Shown here piece by piece: positions 11,591 to 24,033 of a DNA stretch of 64,000 bases. This DNA comes from Crocodylus rhombifer (lineage: Eukaryota; Chordata; Crocodylia; Crocodylidae). A program made the translations under genes and the position numbers. How positions within the stretch are numbered: the stretch's first letter is position 1; each line of letters opens with the position of its first letter. The stretch covers positions 1 to 64,000 of the forward strand of contig JAVSML010024632.1 of NCBI GenBank assembly GCA_038503035.1. The letters are read 5' to 3'. The notes under the pieces were generated by a model. The model saw only the letters and a list, made by a program, of their open reading frames with translations, was not told the origin of the DNA and searched no databases.

Positions 11591-12344
11591 ATGTTCTGGG
11601 TCATTCAGAAATGAAGACCTTGCTTAAAGGAATAGAGGGCTCTGACCCTATGCAGTTTCTAGAAATCCCATCTGTCCTGGGCCCTGCAATGGTACAATTT
11701 GTTAGACAAGATATAGGTAAAACATGGGAAGTGGACTGTGCATCAAACTCTAGAGGAAGGCAAAAAATCCCCAATGGTCTTTGCCAATCTGACCACTGGA
11801 AAATTTATTTCTAATCCAACCTACCCCAGAGCATGTGAATGATACCCACCAGCCAGACAACCAAAGGGTTTCTCAGTACCATGAAGAGTGCCAGTGCATA
11901 CCAAACACCTCCTATCTCTAGCTGTGCCCAACTTCCAATGCTTCATGACATAGTGAAATTATACAGACAAAGGGAAATTATTTTTGCTTGGCCCCAACCC
12001 CACAGGCAGCCTGTAGAAGCCCTGAAGCATGGAATGAATACATTATGTTGTGCAAATATGATTAGTAAGTGGCAGAATAGTCAAACCCAAGAGATGAGCC
12101 TAAATAAATCCGTTTCCAGAGAATCTATTTCCAGCCCACATTGTGCTAAACTGAACTGTGATGCCATTGATGGTAGTCTCAGGCCTTGAAACAATCAGGC
12201 AACTGAAAAGGAAACACCTTGGAACAGGATTGTACTCCGTTTTTCTCAGTGTCACCATAGGTTTGGCCTCCTGGCTAATCACTGGAAAAGTCAGAACTCT
12301 CTATGTTTTCAGCAAGATTTTTGTTTCTGAATGACCCAGGACAT
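11591..12344. mobile_element. Candidate TIR-bounded element (754 bp), family unknown
   Basis: A 16-bp sequence, CTGGGTCATTCAGAAA at 11596-11611, recurs as an exact reverse complement at 12324-12339. Similarity extends outward with one mismatch (ATGTTC vs ATGTCC). A perfect inverted pair 0.75 kb apart suits the ends of a non-autonomous DNA transposon. No transposase frame or clean target duplication is seen, and chance or a pair of inverted fragments cannot be excluded. Confidence 0.5.
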
Positions 12345-14100
12345 CTAAATCCTCATCCACATATTCAATCTGCAGTGAGACCAAGCAGGAGAGTCAGAAG
12401 TTTTAGAACCTCTCTTTCTGCCTTAAAGGCCAAAAAAACTTTCTTGCCTCTTAGAATGACACCAAGGAGAGGCAAGTTGGCAGCACTTACCCTTATATAA
12501 ATAAGAATAGCTGCCCTATTGCAAACACACTTTCTGGGGCAGATTCTAGTCTGAGGGAAAAAGACTCTGGGGGAAGTGGCAATCTCAGTCTAATCAAGGA
12601 TTTTCTGGACTCCTTGTTTGAGCATTTGACCAGAAAAGAGGTTGCTGGGGCACCCCTCCCGACTTTGCTGCAGAGCAGCAGGTCAGGAATTTCAGGTTGT
12701 GCCATCACTCTCAATTTCAATTGCTAGCACCCGTGAAGCAAAGGACTCCCTGCCTAGAAGAGCTCCTGCTGTTCCCAAGGCCAGAGCAAACAGCAGTGGT
12801 ATTCTTGTGAATTTCTGCATCAAATTCCTTTCCAGGTAGCTACGAAACACCAGGTAGAGAAAGCAAATAGACCTAATAATCACTATTCAGCAGCCAGCTG
12901 TGTAAGGATAGTATGGCTGCCAGAACCAGAATAGTGCCACTCACTGCTCTTTCCACAAAGGGAAGGAAAATGAATGTCTACTCATGCAGACTAATTAAGA
13001 TTGCCAAAGCAAGGTAGGGGGTAAGGCTCAACCTTTATAATTCTAGAGTGTGAGCTCATTGAACGTCCAACCTAGCAAGTAAAAACATGTCAGTTATCTC
13101 AATGTAATTCACAATGTATTAATTCAGGCTAAAATCCCCAGTGTAGACAACTGAAAAAAAAAAGAAAGAAAAAGAAAAAAAAAAAAAACAAGTTGTGCTC
13201 TCTAGCTCTCCTTAAAGTGGTAATTATTGAACATGTTACACCCAACTTATCTCAGAAAAGCTAAAGTAAAATTAAACTGAGTTCAGTACTTTCATTAGTA
13301 ATATAAATCATTAATAATACTGCATATACATACACAATTGCCTCTCTTCGGAGCAGAGAAGGAGAATCTTATAATTAGACCATTGTACTAGGTCTGATTC
13401 CCAGGATCAGTTGTCATTCCTGAAACAGATACCCAGTATGATGCTGGACATGGTATACCCAGTGGTTCATCTCTTCATCATTGAAATTAAAATTATAACC
13501 TACTTTTTAATTGGGTATGGTCATTGCAATGGAGCACAGGGTGCACTCTGTTACTCCTACAGGCATGGGCAGCAGCAAAGCAGCCTGCAGTGGGTGGCAA
13601 TCCCCAACTAGGCACAATTTCCTGACTGGGAACAGGGTCCAACTGTTCTTTATAAGAGCAGGGACCTGAACAGCAAGGCCAGCAATCTGTTGCTAGCAGC
13701 CAGAAGAACACCACCCAGCTGGAGCTGTTGCTTGTGACACCTTGGAGGGTAGGAGCCTTGGGGATGGCTGGAGGCTCCTGGTCCTTCGGAATGACCTAGT
13801 ATTACACCCTGCTGGGGTTGGATGGTGTGGTGGTGCTGCTTGTGGCAGGGCAACTTCCAGGAAATGCCTCACCTGGGGCCTCCCTAGTGAAGGGCAAGTA
13901 TGGGGCACCAGAAAGCCTCAGCCCTTGCTGTCTCACAGGTGACCCCGGGGAGGGGAAAAGCTAGGGGAACACACCCCAAATAACATAGGAAGGACCCAGA
14001 TTCACTGTGAGTTCTGAGGTGGAGTCCTGCCCAAGTGAAGGGGCCAGAGATGGTGCCCAGACTCATGGTGAGATCTGAAGCTGCACATAGGAGCCAAATG
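12345..14100. other. Non-coding stretch with an A-rich tract
   Basis: No gene recognised. An A-rich run interrupted by G lies at about 13153-13191. It could be the poly(A) of an unidentified retroposed sequence, but no SINE or processed-gene body is evident upstream. Confidence 0.5.
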
Positions 14101-14194
14101 TGAGGCTCCAGCGGAGTGGGGCCAAGAGCCCTTGGAGAGCTATCTGAGAAGCTCCAGGGGCAAAGGGATAAAGGGATTGTGAACCCAGTGTAGG

Positions 14195-14345
14195 GCAGGG
14201 GAATAGGGACTGGAGCCCAGAGTGGGGTTTAGAACCCAGAGTGAGACTGGGAACCCTGCATGGAAATGGGGCTTGGAGCCCAGAATTGGGATGGTACTTG
14301 GAGCCCTGAAGGGGTAAGGGCTTGGAGCCCAGAGTGAGAAACATC
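14195..14345. repeat. Degenerate short tandem repeat (GGAGCCCAGAGTGGG type)
   Basis: The phrase TGGAGCCCAGA followed by GTGGG/GTGAG/TTGGGATGG recurs several times at irregular spacing (for example near 14211, 14272 and 14332), giving a decayed minisatellite. The 162-codon - frame across it, with repeated LGSKPL/LGSKPH, is a translation of this repeat and not a gene. Confidence 0.6.
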
Positions 14346-14589
14346 AGAGAGCCCAGTGAGAAAGCACTGGGACTATAGCTCCAGTGGGGAGTGAGAGTCC
14401 CAAGTGAGATTCTGGAGCTCGGATCCATGTGCAACACTAGAAGAACATGGATGCCATCTGTCCCAGGGATAGAGAAGAGGGGCTGGGAAGCCCCGCCTGT
14501 GGGGCCCAATGCTGGAAGAAACACTAAAATAAAGAAAGAAATGCAAAACAATCACTTACCTGCAGGATAAGCGACACTGTAAGTTCAAA

Positions 14590-15329
14590 GAGAAAAGCCC
14601 ACACAGTTCACCAGCTGTGCCTTTATGCAATTAAGGCCAGCGGGTGATATCACAAGGATGCACCAGCCAGTAGGGATAAAAACGGCTGCTGGCAGTAGGG
14701 AAGGGAGAGCCAGTGAGGAGGCGGAGGCTCTCTGTACCAGCAACAGGAGGAACCAGCGTGAACCAGGAACGCCCAGATGGCGGGCAGCTGTAGAAGCAGT
14801 GAGAGCTTCTCACACCGGGGTGCTGAGATCGAGCTCCAGGAGGGGTGGAACACTGGGGTNNNNNNNNNNCCCCCCCATACATTCCCCCACATGGCATCCA
14901 GCCCTTGCTTCTGGCAGCAGCAGCAGGCAGGGGGCTCAGGGCACTCATGCCCGGTGCAGATGTTGACACCTGGTGGGGTGCAGCTCCAGCCAGTACTGCG
15001 CTTGGGGAGGCAAGGAGCACAGCTTACCCGGCCACTTCTATCACAGGGGCTCTGTACCATGTGCCTGCAGCTCCTGCACTTGCACCTGGGGAAGCCTCAT
15101 GCTGGACTCTGCAGTGAAACAGGAGGTAGGGCTCCCTCTACTCCCAGCAGAGGCCATGGACCTGTACAGCAGGGGTTAGGGAAGACAGCGGCTCCAATGC
15201 AGGGCTTCCCCCAGTGGGATGGTGGAAGCTGCAGGCATGAGGCCCTCACAATACAGGTGGCATCAGGGGATAGGACCTGTGGGGGCCGGACTGGCTCCTG
15301 CTGCATTCTGTGGTCCCAGTGTTGCAAAA
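14590..15329. other. GC-rich non-coding segment of unknown origin
   Basis: GC-rich DNA open in several frames on both strands, none with recognisable motifs. GATAAAAACGG near 14675 looks like a weak TATA-type core followed by purine-rich sequence, so an LTR origin is possible but not shown. The assembly gap at 14860-14869 interrupts it. Confidence 0.35.
14860..14869. other. Assembly gap (10 N)
   Basis: Ten undetermined bases lie between GGGGT and a run of eight C. The true length is unknown. Open frames crossing it are not meaningful. Confidence 0.98.
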
Positions 15330-15988
15330 GGTGTGATTTGTAGAATTGTTTGCTGTCCCACGTTGCAGAATAGTGGAGAGTATTTGTTTTTTTCCATGCT
15401 TCTGAACTTGGTTGATTGCCAGATGAGACTGGGAGGGATTTTTCCCCCTCCTGTTGCTAAAGGCATCAGGGAGATTCTACTCTTCCTTGGAAGCATTGGA
15501 TATTGGCTCCAGTCAAGGCTAGGGTTTTGACTAGAGTGTCCTGCTGGAATTAAAACCTAGAGGTTTTTCATTAGAAGGTGTTGTTCCACAGCTCAAGGTC
15601 AGACTGATCATCACATCTGGGACCAGGAAGGAATTTTATCCCATGGTCATGTGGGGGGGAGGGGTTTGACTTCCTCTGTAGTGGGAGCCAAAAGCCCTTT
15701 TCCTTGGATCGCTCAAGTATATTTTAACAACCTTTGTGGTGGCAGAACATCAACAAGACACTCATCCCCATCTTTTCCCTGTGGCAGGTTAAGGTGTTCC
15801 TGGTGTTTTTGTGCAATGTGCCTTGTAGTTGTGTGACAAGGTTGTTTATATAGTTTTAGAACTATGTTAAGCAAGCACTGGTTTGTATTGGGCTGGTTTG
15901 TATAGGCATTTTCTTGCTTTAAGCATGGTGATGGACTAGATGACCTCTTGAGATCCCATCCACCCCTACTTTTCTATGATTCTATGAA
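15330..15988 (+). mobile_element. CR1-type LINE 3' UTR (non-coding tail), sense
   Basis: The segment ends in GATGGACTAGATGACCTC, a TTCTATGATTCTATGAAA tail and the usual CR1 terminal layout. Upstream lie ACCAGGAAGGAATTTTATCCC-like and GGGGTTTGACTTCCTCTG-like blocks, typical of the long 3' UTR of turtle/crocodilian CR1 subfamilies. No ORF2 is recognised, so the copy is 5'-truncated inside its 3' UTR. The left limit is approximate. Confidence 0.7.
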
Positions 15989-18360
15989 ATACTCACAGGA
16001 ATCATGCTAAAGCGTAAGAGGTCTGTTAGGGAGAGGTGTCCCCCCAGCAAAATAGCTATAAAGAAGTGGATGGCTGGAGCAGGCTGCGTGGACTGAAGCT
16101 GACTTGATGATAGGCATGAACAGTGTGTTTGACTTTGCAGTGTTTCTGTAAAGCCAGGAAAACATTGTCTGAGTGACAGACCAGAGCCAGAAGGTATCCT
16201 CTGAGCTAGGTTTGTCTATGAGTAGGTTCCTGCCCGAGCTGTGAGAGAAGCCACATCTCAAGCAACATTTTTTCCCTGTCCCTCATTGTGCCTGTTCTAC
16301 ACGTTCATCAACAATTCAGCAAGCAGCTGCTGCTAGGGAGCAGGCAAAGCACACTGACAGAGCAGCCCTGCAATGCAGACAGCACAGTCTGATGCTCCTG
16401 ATGCTGTCTTGTTTACAACTCTGTCAGTCATTCAGTGCCACTTCATGTGCTTCAAGCAAATGTCAGACAACACGTACAAACTCTCCCTGCTCACCACCCA
16501 ACCTCTACAATAGGGCAACAGTGACACTTTGGTAAATAAGATTCTGTTCCCTGAAACAAGATGACAGCCTGCCTACCTGCAGGTAAACTTACAATGCAGT
16601 GTTGAGCTGTTTGGTCTACTGAAACAGGAGTGCAGCACAACAGTAGTCTGCTCATCTGACTGCCTTATACTTTTTGGCATACTAATTCCTGTTCTACTAC
16701 TATGAACAGTTAGGTGCAGGATGTGATGTTTAAAAATCTATCAGATTCTGCTCAGGATTTATAACTACTACCTTTCTTCCAGATTTTTTGCTTGCTTTTA
16801 CTGAGATGATTTACTGAGATGAGGTGAAATGATGACTTCCTAAAACATATTCATGGAAATGATTCATGGCTTCCTAAGAAATATACTTATTTACACGTAA
16901 GACTTTTTTGCCAGAAACTTATGGAACCTGATATTAGGTGAAAAAGACCAGAAAAAGCATGCTTCTGTCTTGGATCCCAGCTGAATACATAACACCTAAA
17001 TCAATTGATTAAATAACATCAGAAACAACTTTCAACAGCAAATGCAGAGTTTTGCTTGTAAAATAGTAGTGAGCTGATCATTAACTCATGAGTGTGCTTC
17101 AAGTTACAGGAAACTGACAGCACAAACGAAATGCTACAAATCCATCCAAGGCTTGTAAGGGGAAGAGGGAAAAGGAATAATTTTCCTAATCCATATTTAA
17201 CACAGACATTTGGCTCATTTTGTTCCTGGTTCAAGTACAGCAACTCCAGCTGTAGAAATGTGATCTGGTTCATTTTCATTTCCTTTGTTGGCAAGAGTCA
17301 TTTCATTTTTAAAGAGCTTAGACTGAGACTTCTCCAGGGAAAAATGTAAACATGAATTCTGCCTCTTCCTATTTGCATTTAGATCGGGTATGCTACACTG
17401 AAAAGGAACGTGTCTAAATTAAAGTCATGAAGCAAGAGTTAAGAGTAGAGATGCATCTAATGCATCAGGCTCATGGTATAACAATGAGTAACATCTTGCC
17501 AGCAATAAAAATCTGCCACAGTAGAAAATGGGAGGAAGATGATCTATTAAGTGGCAACTGCTGTGAATTTAGCTCTGGACAAGAACACACAGCTCTTTGA
17601 GACTACCATGCAAGTCAAGAATAGAGATGTGTGAAATTAAGTCATTGTGGGGTGTTGAGTCTAGCTTCCTCCATGGCACACATGACAGGGATTCAGCTAG
17701 TGACTCACAGAAGCCAGGTTCTCTACAGCTCGAATGTAACAGTCAGGCTCTCAACCTTGGGACTGGAACAGACTTACATTCTCTGTAGACCAGGTGAAGA
17801 AGGAACGTGCATCAAATGCACACTGGCTAGTGAGTTACACTTTAACATTCTGTTTTGTTTCACAGGTTTTACGTAGACTAATTTATGTGACACGTAGGAA
17901 GCACCAAGTATTGAATTTAGGGAATTCTATTTTAGACTAAAGATGGTGAGTCAGGGGTAGGCTCAATTATTACTTACTGACAAAAGCTCCTTTACATCAT
18001 TCTCTAAGTAGAAAAAGGCCTTCAAATGGATATATATGGAATCAAAAGCAGATGTAAGGCTTCACTGTAACAGCATAAAGTTTTGGTTAAAAACAAACCC
18101 TTTTTACTATGGAAGAACATGGTCATCATTTTTTATCTGCACAGCTATGGTACTATCACTCTTGGGACAGCTTGTCCATTTCTGAACACCTTTCCTCTAA
18201 AAAGTTACTGTGGAAAATCAGAATAGTTGGAGGCCTGGGTGGAGTGTCTTCTGAAAAAAGACTGCAAAACTGTATGTCCACAATACTGAAAACTAGAGAA
18301 CTCAAACTAGAAGAATTTTTGTGACACCTCCATCCGAAGGAGTATTGCCACAATCAAAAC
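15989..18360. other. Non-coding stretch, no gene recognised
   Basis: AT-rich unique-looking DNA; small frames (up to 91 codons) lack motifs. Nothing supportable. Confidence 0.5.
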
Positions 18361-18369
18361 AAATCCACT

Positions 18370-20885
18370 TTCAACATGAATTCATCCGGTGACAACATCA
18401 ACAAAAAAAATGACAACAAAAAATCCAAAAAAACCCTTCAGACTGGACATCTTACAGTGGACAAAATTCAAACCTCAACTGCTACACTGACTGCTTGAAA
18501 GAATGAACAATGAAATACTCAACAAAAAACACCACTATAACAACCTCTCCCTCTCAGAAAGAAGGGCCATGGACTCTCTAAGATCCAACCACCAAATAGT
18601 AATAAAACTAACATATTAAAGGAGGAGCGATAGTTATCCTTAACTTTGTAGACTACATAAAAAAAAGCAACAGACAACACTCTGACACTATCTATTATAA
18701 AAAACTAGGGGAAGATCCAACTCCCCTTTTCACCTCAAAACTCAAAACCACCATTACATCATTTCCATCTGAACTACAAGAAAACTTCAGACCCTGATCC
18801 CTCCACTACCCAATCCAGGAACTTTTTACATGCTCCCGAAAATTTACAAAGAAGGGAACCCTAGTAGATGTATCGTTTCCAAGCATGGAACCCTAACTGA
18901 GGAAATACCAGGTTTCATCCAATCTATCCTAAAACTGCTTGTCACCCAAAGACTGAGTTTTATCCAAGACACAACAGACTTTCTGTGGAAACTCAAAAAC
19001 ACAGAGCACCTTCCCAGCAATACCCTCTTAATCACCATGGATGTCACTAGCTTATACACCAACATCCGACACCAGGATGGCAACCAAGCCTGCCTCACAT
19101 TTCTGCAATTGTGAGATTACAACTTAGAGTACAGACCTCAGGATATCATTGAACTCATACACTTCATCCTCATACGCAACAACTTCGGTTTCAACACTTC
19201 CTCCAGATCATGGATACAGTTGTGGGCACCAAAATGACCCCACAATATTCCCACCTTTTTATGGCTCATCTGGAAGAAGAATTCCTCAAGAACTGCACCA
19301 TCAAACCTATGCTATACCTGAGATACATACACGACATCTTCATCATTTGGACCGAAACCCTGCAGTCTCTGATTGATTTCCACCAAAAATTCAACAATTA
19401 TCACCCTTTCATCAGACTATCACTTGAATACTCTGAAACCACCATTTTCTTTTTGGACACCATGATCAGAAACCAGAATGGTAAAGTACAAATCACCATA
19501 TACAAGAAACCCAGAAACTAAAATACGTATCTACACAGAACCAGCAATCACTCTAAACACACCAAGAAAGGTGTAATTTACAGCCAAGCTCTCTGATATC
19601 ACCACATTTGCACTGAGGAGAATATCCATGATTGCCACCTCACAAATCACAAAAGGGCCTTTACTCAACAAGGATGCTCCTCAGGAGATAGATCATACTT
19701 TTGAAAGAACCAGATACCACACGAAGATTTGCTACAGTACAAAAAGAAAATTCCCATAATTGCACACCATTAGTTATGACATACCACTCTTCCCTGGAAT
19801 CTACATGGAAAATCCTCAAACAATTGCAACCCATACTAGAAGAAGACCCAATTCTTCAAGAGATCTTTCTAGAACTACCCATCCTAGCCTTTAAATAAGC
19901 ACCAAACCTCACTTAACTCATTACCAAAAGCAAACTGCCTATGACCTAAACCACACCAAATGGATCGACACCATGCCAGAACAAGAAATGCTAAATCTGC
20001 CAACATATCTCTGTCACTCCCACAATAACCACAGCCTACAACAGAAGCATCACCACTCCTGGATCTTACACATGCACCTCCAGCAATGTTATATATCTCA
20101 TCCAGTACACCAAATACCCTGATGGAATATATGTAGGAGAAACCAAACAAAAACTGCACAGCAAAATGAATACGCACCAAAAATACATCAAAGAAAAAAA
20201 AAATTACCTGTGGGTACACACGTCTCACAAGACAATCACTTCCTCTCTTACCTCTCAGTTCTAATTCTCAAAGGGAACTTACAAAACACCTTTCACAGAT
20301 GAGCCTATGAACTTCACTTTATAAATCTACTGGATACAAAAATCATGGACTCAATATAGACATTGGATTTATGGCACATTACAACCTGCCTTACATCTGA
20401 TTCACCACCTACCTGCCTGATTTTACCATTTACACTCCGCTTTCCCCTCCCCACCCTTCTTCCCTATACTTTGTCTTCCTAAATTCCAGCTATTTACTTT
20501 TTCACAAATTGTCTCTTTTTTACCCTGAAAAATTCAACTACAGCAGTCTCCCTTGCTTACCTTTGGTATTACCCTCCATGCCCTGCCCCCAACTGTTTTC
20601 TGCCTCCCCTCCTTTCTCTACCCATTGTTTTCCTAATTTCCACCTATTTACATTCTCACTTACCTCCTGTCACACTTTTAGCTTCTTTCATTCCTTGGAG
20701 ATCTCAAAACAACAGCAGAGACTCCGTATACCTAAAGAAGGGTGTTTGTGCCCAAAAGCTTGCAAAATACACTTTTCCAACTGCTCAGTTGTAATAATAA
20801 AAGATATCACATCCACCCAAAGACCCTTGCCTGCCTACATATGTCCTTAGACCAACATAGTTACAACCAAACACCCTGCAATACC
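18370..20885 (+). mobile_element. Penelope-like retroelement (PLE), decayed, about 2.5 kb
   Basis: On the + strand, in order, it carries an RT N-terminal region, an RT palm, a linker, a GIY-YIG endonuclease and a 3' region ending in the block GCCCAAAAGCTTGCAAAATA, CAACTGCTCAGTTG and AATAAAAGATATCA, which I recognise from vertebrate Penelope-like elements. The RT/GIY-YIG pairing is diagnostic of PLEs and not found in LINEs or LTR elements. Boundaries are estimated from where coding or 3' similarity fades. Confidence 0.85.
18500..20330 (+). pseudogene. PLE polyprotein pseudogene: reverse transcriptase plus GIY-YIG endonuclease
   Basis: Recognisable pieces in order: LSERRAMDSLRSNHQIVIK (from about 18554); GGAIVI (about 18625); LPKIYKEGNPSRCIVS, where RT motifs begin (18833); TMDVTSLYTNI with the motif A Asp at 19040-19042; GTKMTPQYSHLFMAHLEEEF (19222 on); RYIHDIFIIW at 19321, the Y-x-D-D box; FFLDTMI (19450); and GIYVGETKQKL (20124-20156), the GIY-YIG catalytic start. 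The protein would copy RNA and cut its own target. It is broken: a stop at 19112-19114 with a frame change before 19200, further stops near 18620 and 19519, and the first catalytic Asp of the YIDD box replaced by His (19330-19332). It cannot be active. Confidence 0.85.
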
Positions 20886-21153
20886 CAAAAGTTCAACAGC
20901 TAAAAGGGAGAGAAAACTGTTGTTTGTTTGTTTATTTATTCATATGGAATACAGCAACTGAATGACAGAACAAGATACAAACGACCTATAAATAACAGCA
21001 CTGATGGATAAGCCTAGTGACAGTTTTAGATTTCATAGATTTCATAGACATTAGGGCTAGAAGGGACCTCGGGAGATCATCAAGTCCAGCCCCCTGCCCA
21101 AAGGGCAGGAAGTCAGCTGGGGTCATAGGATCCCAGCAAGATAAGCATCCAAT

Positions 21154-23955
21154 TTACTCTTGAAGGTGTTCAATGTAGGTGCTTGAACCACCTCCGCTGG
21201 CAGACTCTTCCAGACCTTGGGGGCTTCTGGACATAAAGAAATTCTTCCTTATGTCCAGCCTGAAACGGTCTTGCAGGAGTTTGTGACTGTTCGACCTCGT
21301 CATCCCTTGGGGCGCTCTGGTGAACAAACGTTCCCCCAGATCCTGGTGGTCACCCTTGATAAATTTATAGGTGGCCATCAGATCACCCCTGAGCCTACGC
21401 TTTTCCAGGCTAAAGAGTCCCATGGCTCTCAGCCTGTCATCGTAAGATCTGTTTCCTAAACTCTGATCATGCGTGTGGCTCTCCTCTGGACTCTCTCAAG
21501 CTTCTCCACATCCTTTTTGAATTGTGGAGCCCAACACTGGACGCAGTACTCCAGCTGCAGCCTCACCAAGGCCGAGTACAAGGGGAGAATAACGTCCCAG
21601 GATTTGCTTGAGAAGCGTCTATGGATGCACGCCAGCATTTTGGTTGCTTTACTAGCCGCAGCATCGCATTGGAGGCTCATGTTCATCTTGTGGTCAATGA
21701 TGACCCCCAAGTCTTTTTCTTCTGTAGTGCTATCCAACGTAGCACTGCCGAGCCTATAAGGGTGGTGCAGGTTTTTCCTCCCAAGGTGGAGAACCTTGCA
21801 TTTATCGGTGTTAAACACCATCAGGTTCTCGTCTGCCCATTTGCTGAGCTTGTCCAGGTCAGCCTGGATCACCCGCCTGTCCTCTGGCGTGATGCTTTGC
21901 CCCAAAGTTTGGTGTCATGGGGGAACTTGGCCAGTCCACTCCTGACTCCAATGTCCACATCGTTAATGAAGATGTTGAACAGTATGGGTCCCAGGACAGA
22001 GCCTTGAGGGCCCCCACTGGTCACAGGGCACCACGATGAGTGACTGCCATCAATCACAACCCTCTGGGTCCGACCACGGAGCCAGTTTCCCAGCCAGCGG
22101 ATCGTGGTGGAGCCAAGGCCACAACTGGGCAGTTTGGCCAAGAGGTGATCATGGGATACCAGATCAAAAGCTTTTTCGAAGGCAAGATATATGACATCAA
22201 CCTCTTCTCCTTTGTCCAGGTGATAGGTCACCTGGTCATAGAAGGAAATGAGATTGGTCAAACAAGACCTACCCGCAACAAACCCGTGCTGGCTATCCCT
22301 TAGAATGTTAGCCTGGGCCAGTCCATCAAGGATGGCCTCCTTAATAAACTTTTCTAGGATCTTCCTCAGGATAGAAGTCAGGCTAATGGGCCTGTAGTTA
22401 GCCAGATCCACTCTCCTCCCTTTCTTGAAGATCGGCACCACATTGGCCTTCTTCCAGTCCTTGGGCACTACACCAGAGCACCAGGAGTTTTCAAAGATCC
22501 GTGCCAGGGGCTGGGCTATGACGCTCGCCAGCTCCTTGAGTACCCTGGGGTGCAGATTGTCAGGGCCGGCTGACTTGAAGGTATCCAGCTTCTCAAGGTG
22601 ATCCTTCACGAGGTCAGCATTGATGGAGGGTAGGGGATCCCCGTCACCCAGATTTCCCTGTCCCATAGCAGGCATGGGCCTCCCATGTGACTGATGAAAG
22701 ACTGACGCAAAGTACCTATTTAATAGGTTGGCTTTTTCCTGGGCATCAGTTGTCAGTTGCCCCATCTGGTTTAGCAGGGGTCCAACATTGCCCTTGCTTT
22801 TCCTCCGGCTCCCCACATATCTGAAAAAGGACTTTTTGTTGTCCTTGATGCCTGAAGCTAGTTGGAGTTCAGTTGCAGCCTTGGCTTTCCTGGTTTGGTC
22901 CCTGCAGGACCGGACCAGCGCGGAGTAATCCTCTTTGGAGATGAATCCCGTCCTCCATCCTTTGTAGGCTTTCCTTTTTAGCCACAGGAGGTCCGCTAGG
23001 TCCCTGGAGAGCCAGGGGGGCTGCTGTGCCTTCTTGCTGCCTTTCCTCCATGTTGGAATAGATTTAGCTTGTGCATTGAGGATCGCTTCCTTGAGAAGCA
23101 ACCACTCTTCTTGAACTCCCATCTCCCTGGGGTCATGGTCCCTGAGGGCCTGACCGACAAGCCTCTTGAGCTTGTCAAAGTCGGCTTTTCTAAAGTCAAG
23201 GACTTCTGTGTTGCTGACTGACTTGCCAGCTTTACGGCGGATGGTGAAGGTGATCAGCTCGTGGTCACTGTCACCTAGCTTCCCATCGATCACTAGGTCA
23301 CTGATTAGGTCGTCCCCCATAGCCAGTACCAAGTTGAGTAGCGCTTTGCCTCTCGTTGGCCCATAGACTTCTTGAGTCAGGTAGAGGTCATCCACGCACG
23401 AGAGAAAGCTTTACGACCGCTCGGATTTTGCTGAGTGATCTTCCCACGAGATGTCCGGGTAATTGAAGTCACCCATGACAACCAAGGTCCTGGAGCAAGT
23501 GGCCTCAGTCAGTTCCCGGGCGAACTCCTGGTCAAGCTCAGGACTTTGAGTGGGAGGTCTGTAGTAGACTCCCACCGTTGTGTCCCCTGTGACGTTTTTC
23601 CCACAAATTTTTACCCAGAGGGTCTCTAGCTGTCCATGCCGGTCACCAACATCAGCTTGCAGGGACATGTAGCTTTCCTTCACATAGAGAGCTACACCCC
23701 CGCCCCTTTTGTCAACACGATCCCTCCTGTACAGGGTATAGTCCTCTATACCCGTGGTCCAGTCATGGGTGGAGTCTCATCAGGTCTCCGTTATCCCAAT
23801 GACATCATAATTCTTTGCACTGAGCAGGAGGACAAGCTCCTCCTGCTTGTTACCCAGGCTCCTGGCATTAGTGTACAGGCAGGCAAGTGTGCCTTTAGGG
23901 GCTCTTGCCTTGCCCACAGATTGTGCCAGGGCTGGGGCAGGGGTGGGCTCCCTTA
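21154..23955 (-). pseudogene. CR1 ORF2 pseudogene: AP-type endonuclease plus reverse transcriptase
   Basis: The endonuclease start reads from about 23900 (NARSLGNKQEEL), then a DSTHDW segment, GVYYRPP, and MGDFNYPDISWED with the GDFN active-site block. RT follows in a 508-codon frame (23395-21869): [31 protein letters not shown], motif [14 protein letters not shown] and the catalytic box. Lesions seen: tandem TGA TGA at 23777-23782 where TW/WD is expected; a TAA at 23411-23413; a 1-base loss near 21896; stop/frame changes near 21456 and 21236. Motif A reads YLAFEKAFD (catalytic Asp to Ala, codon 22181-22183) and the FADD box reads FPHD (Asp to His, 21917-21919). An intact ORF2 would nick DNA and reverse-transcribe the CR1 RNA in the nucleus; this one cannot. 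Confidence 0.93.
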
Positions 23956-24033
23956 AGCGCCTTGGTTTGCTGGCTTTGCAAGGGTCGCTCAGTGGGCCAG
24001 CAGTGGCAGTAGTCCCCCCATCCCCCAGCAGGC

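Noticed and set aside
13153..13191. A-rich tract as the tail of a processed pseudogene or SINE
   Set aside because: No SINE body, exon-like sequence or flanking duplication was recognised upstream.
14063..14551. 162-codon minus frame with repeated LGSKPL motifs
   Set aside because: The repeats follow the degenerate DNA tandem repeat; there is no domain and no exon structure evident.
14625..15343. Frames of up to 188 codons across the N gap
   Set aside because: They cross an assembly gap and are open in several frames on both strands in GC-rich DNA.
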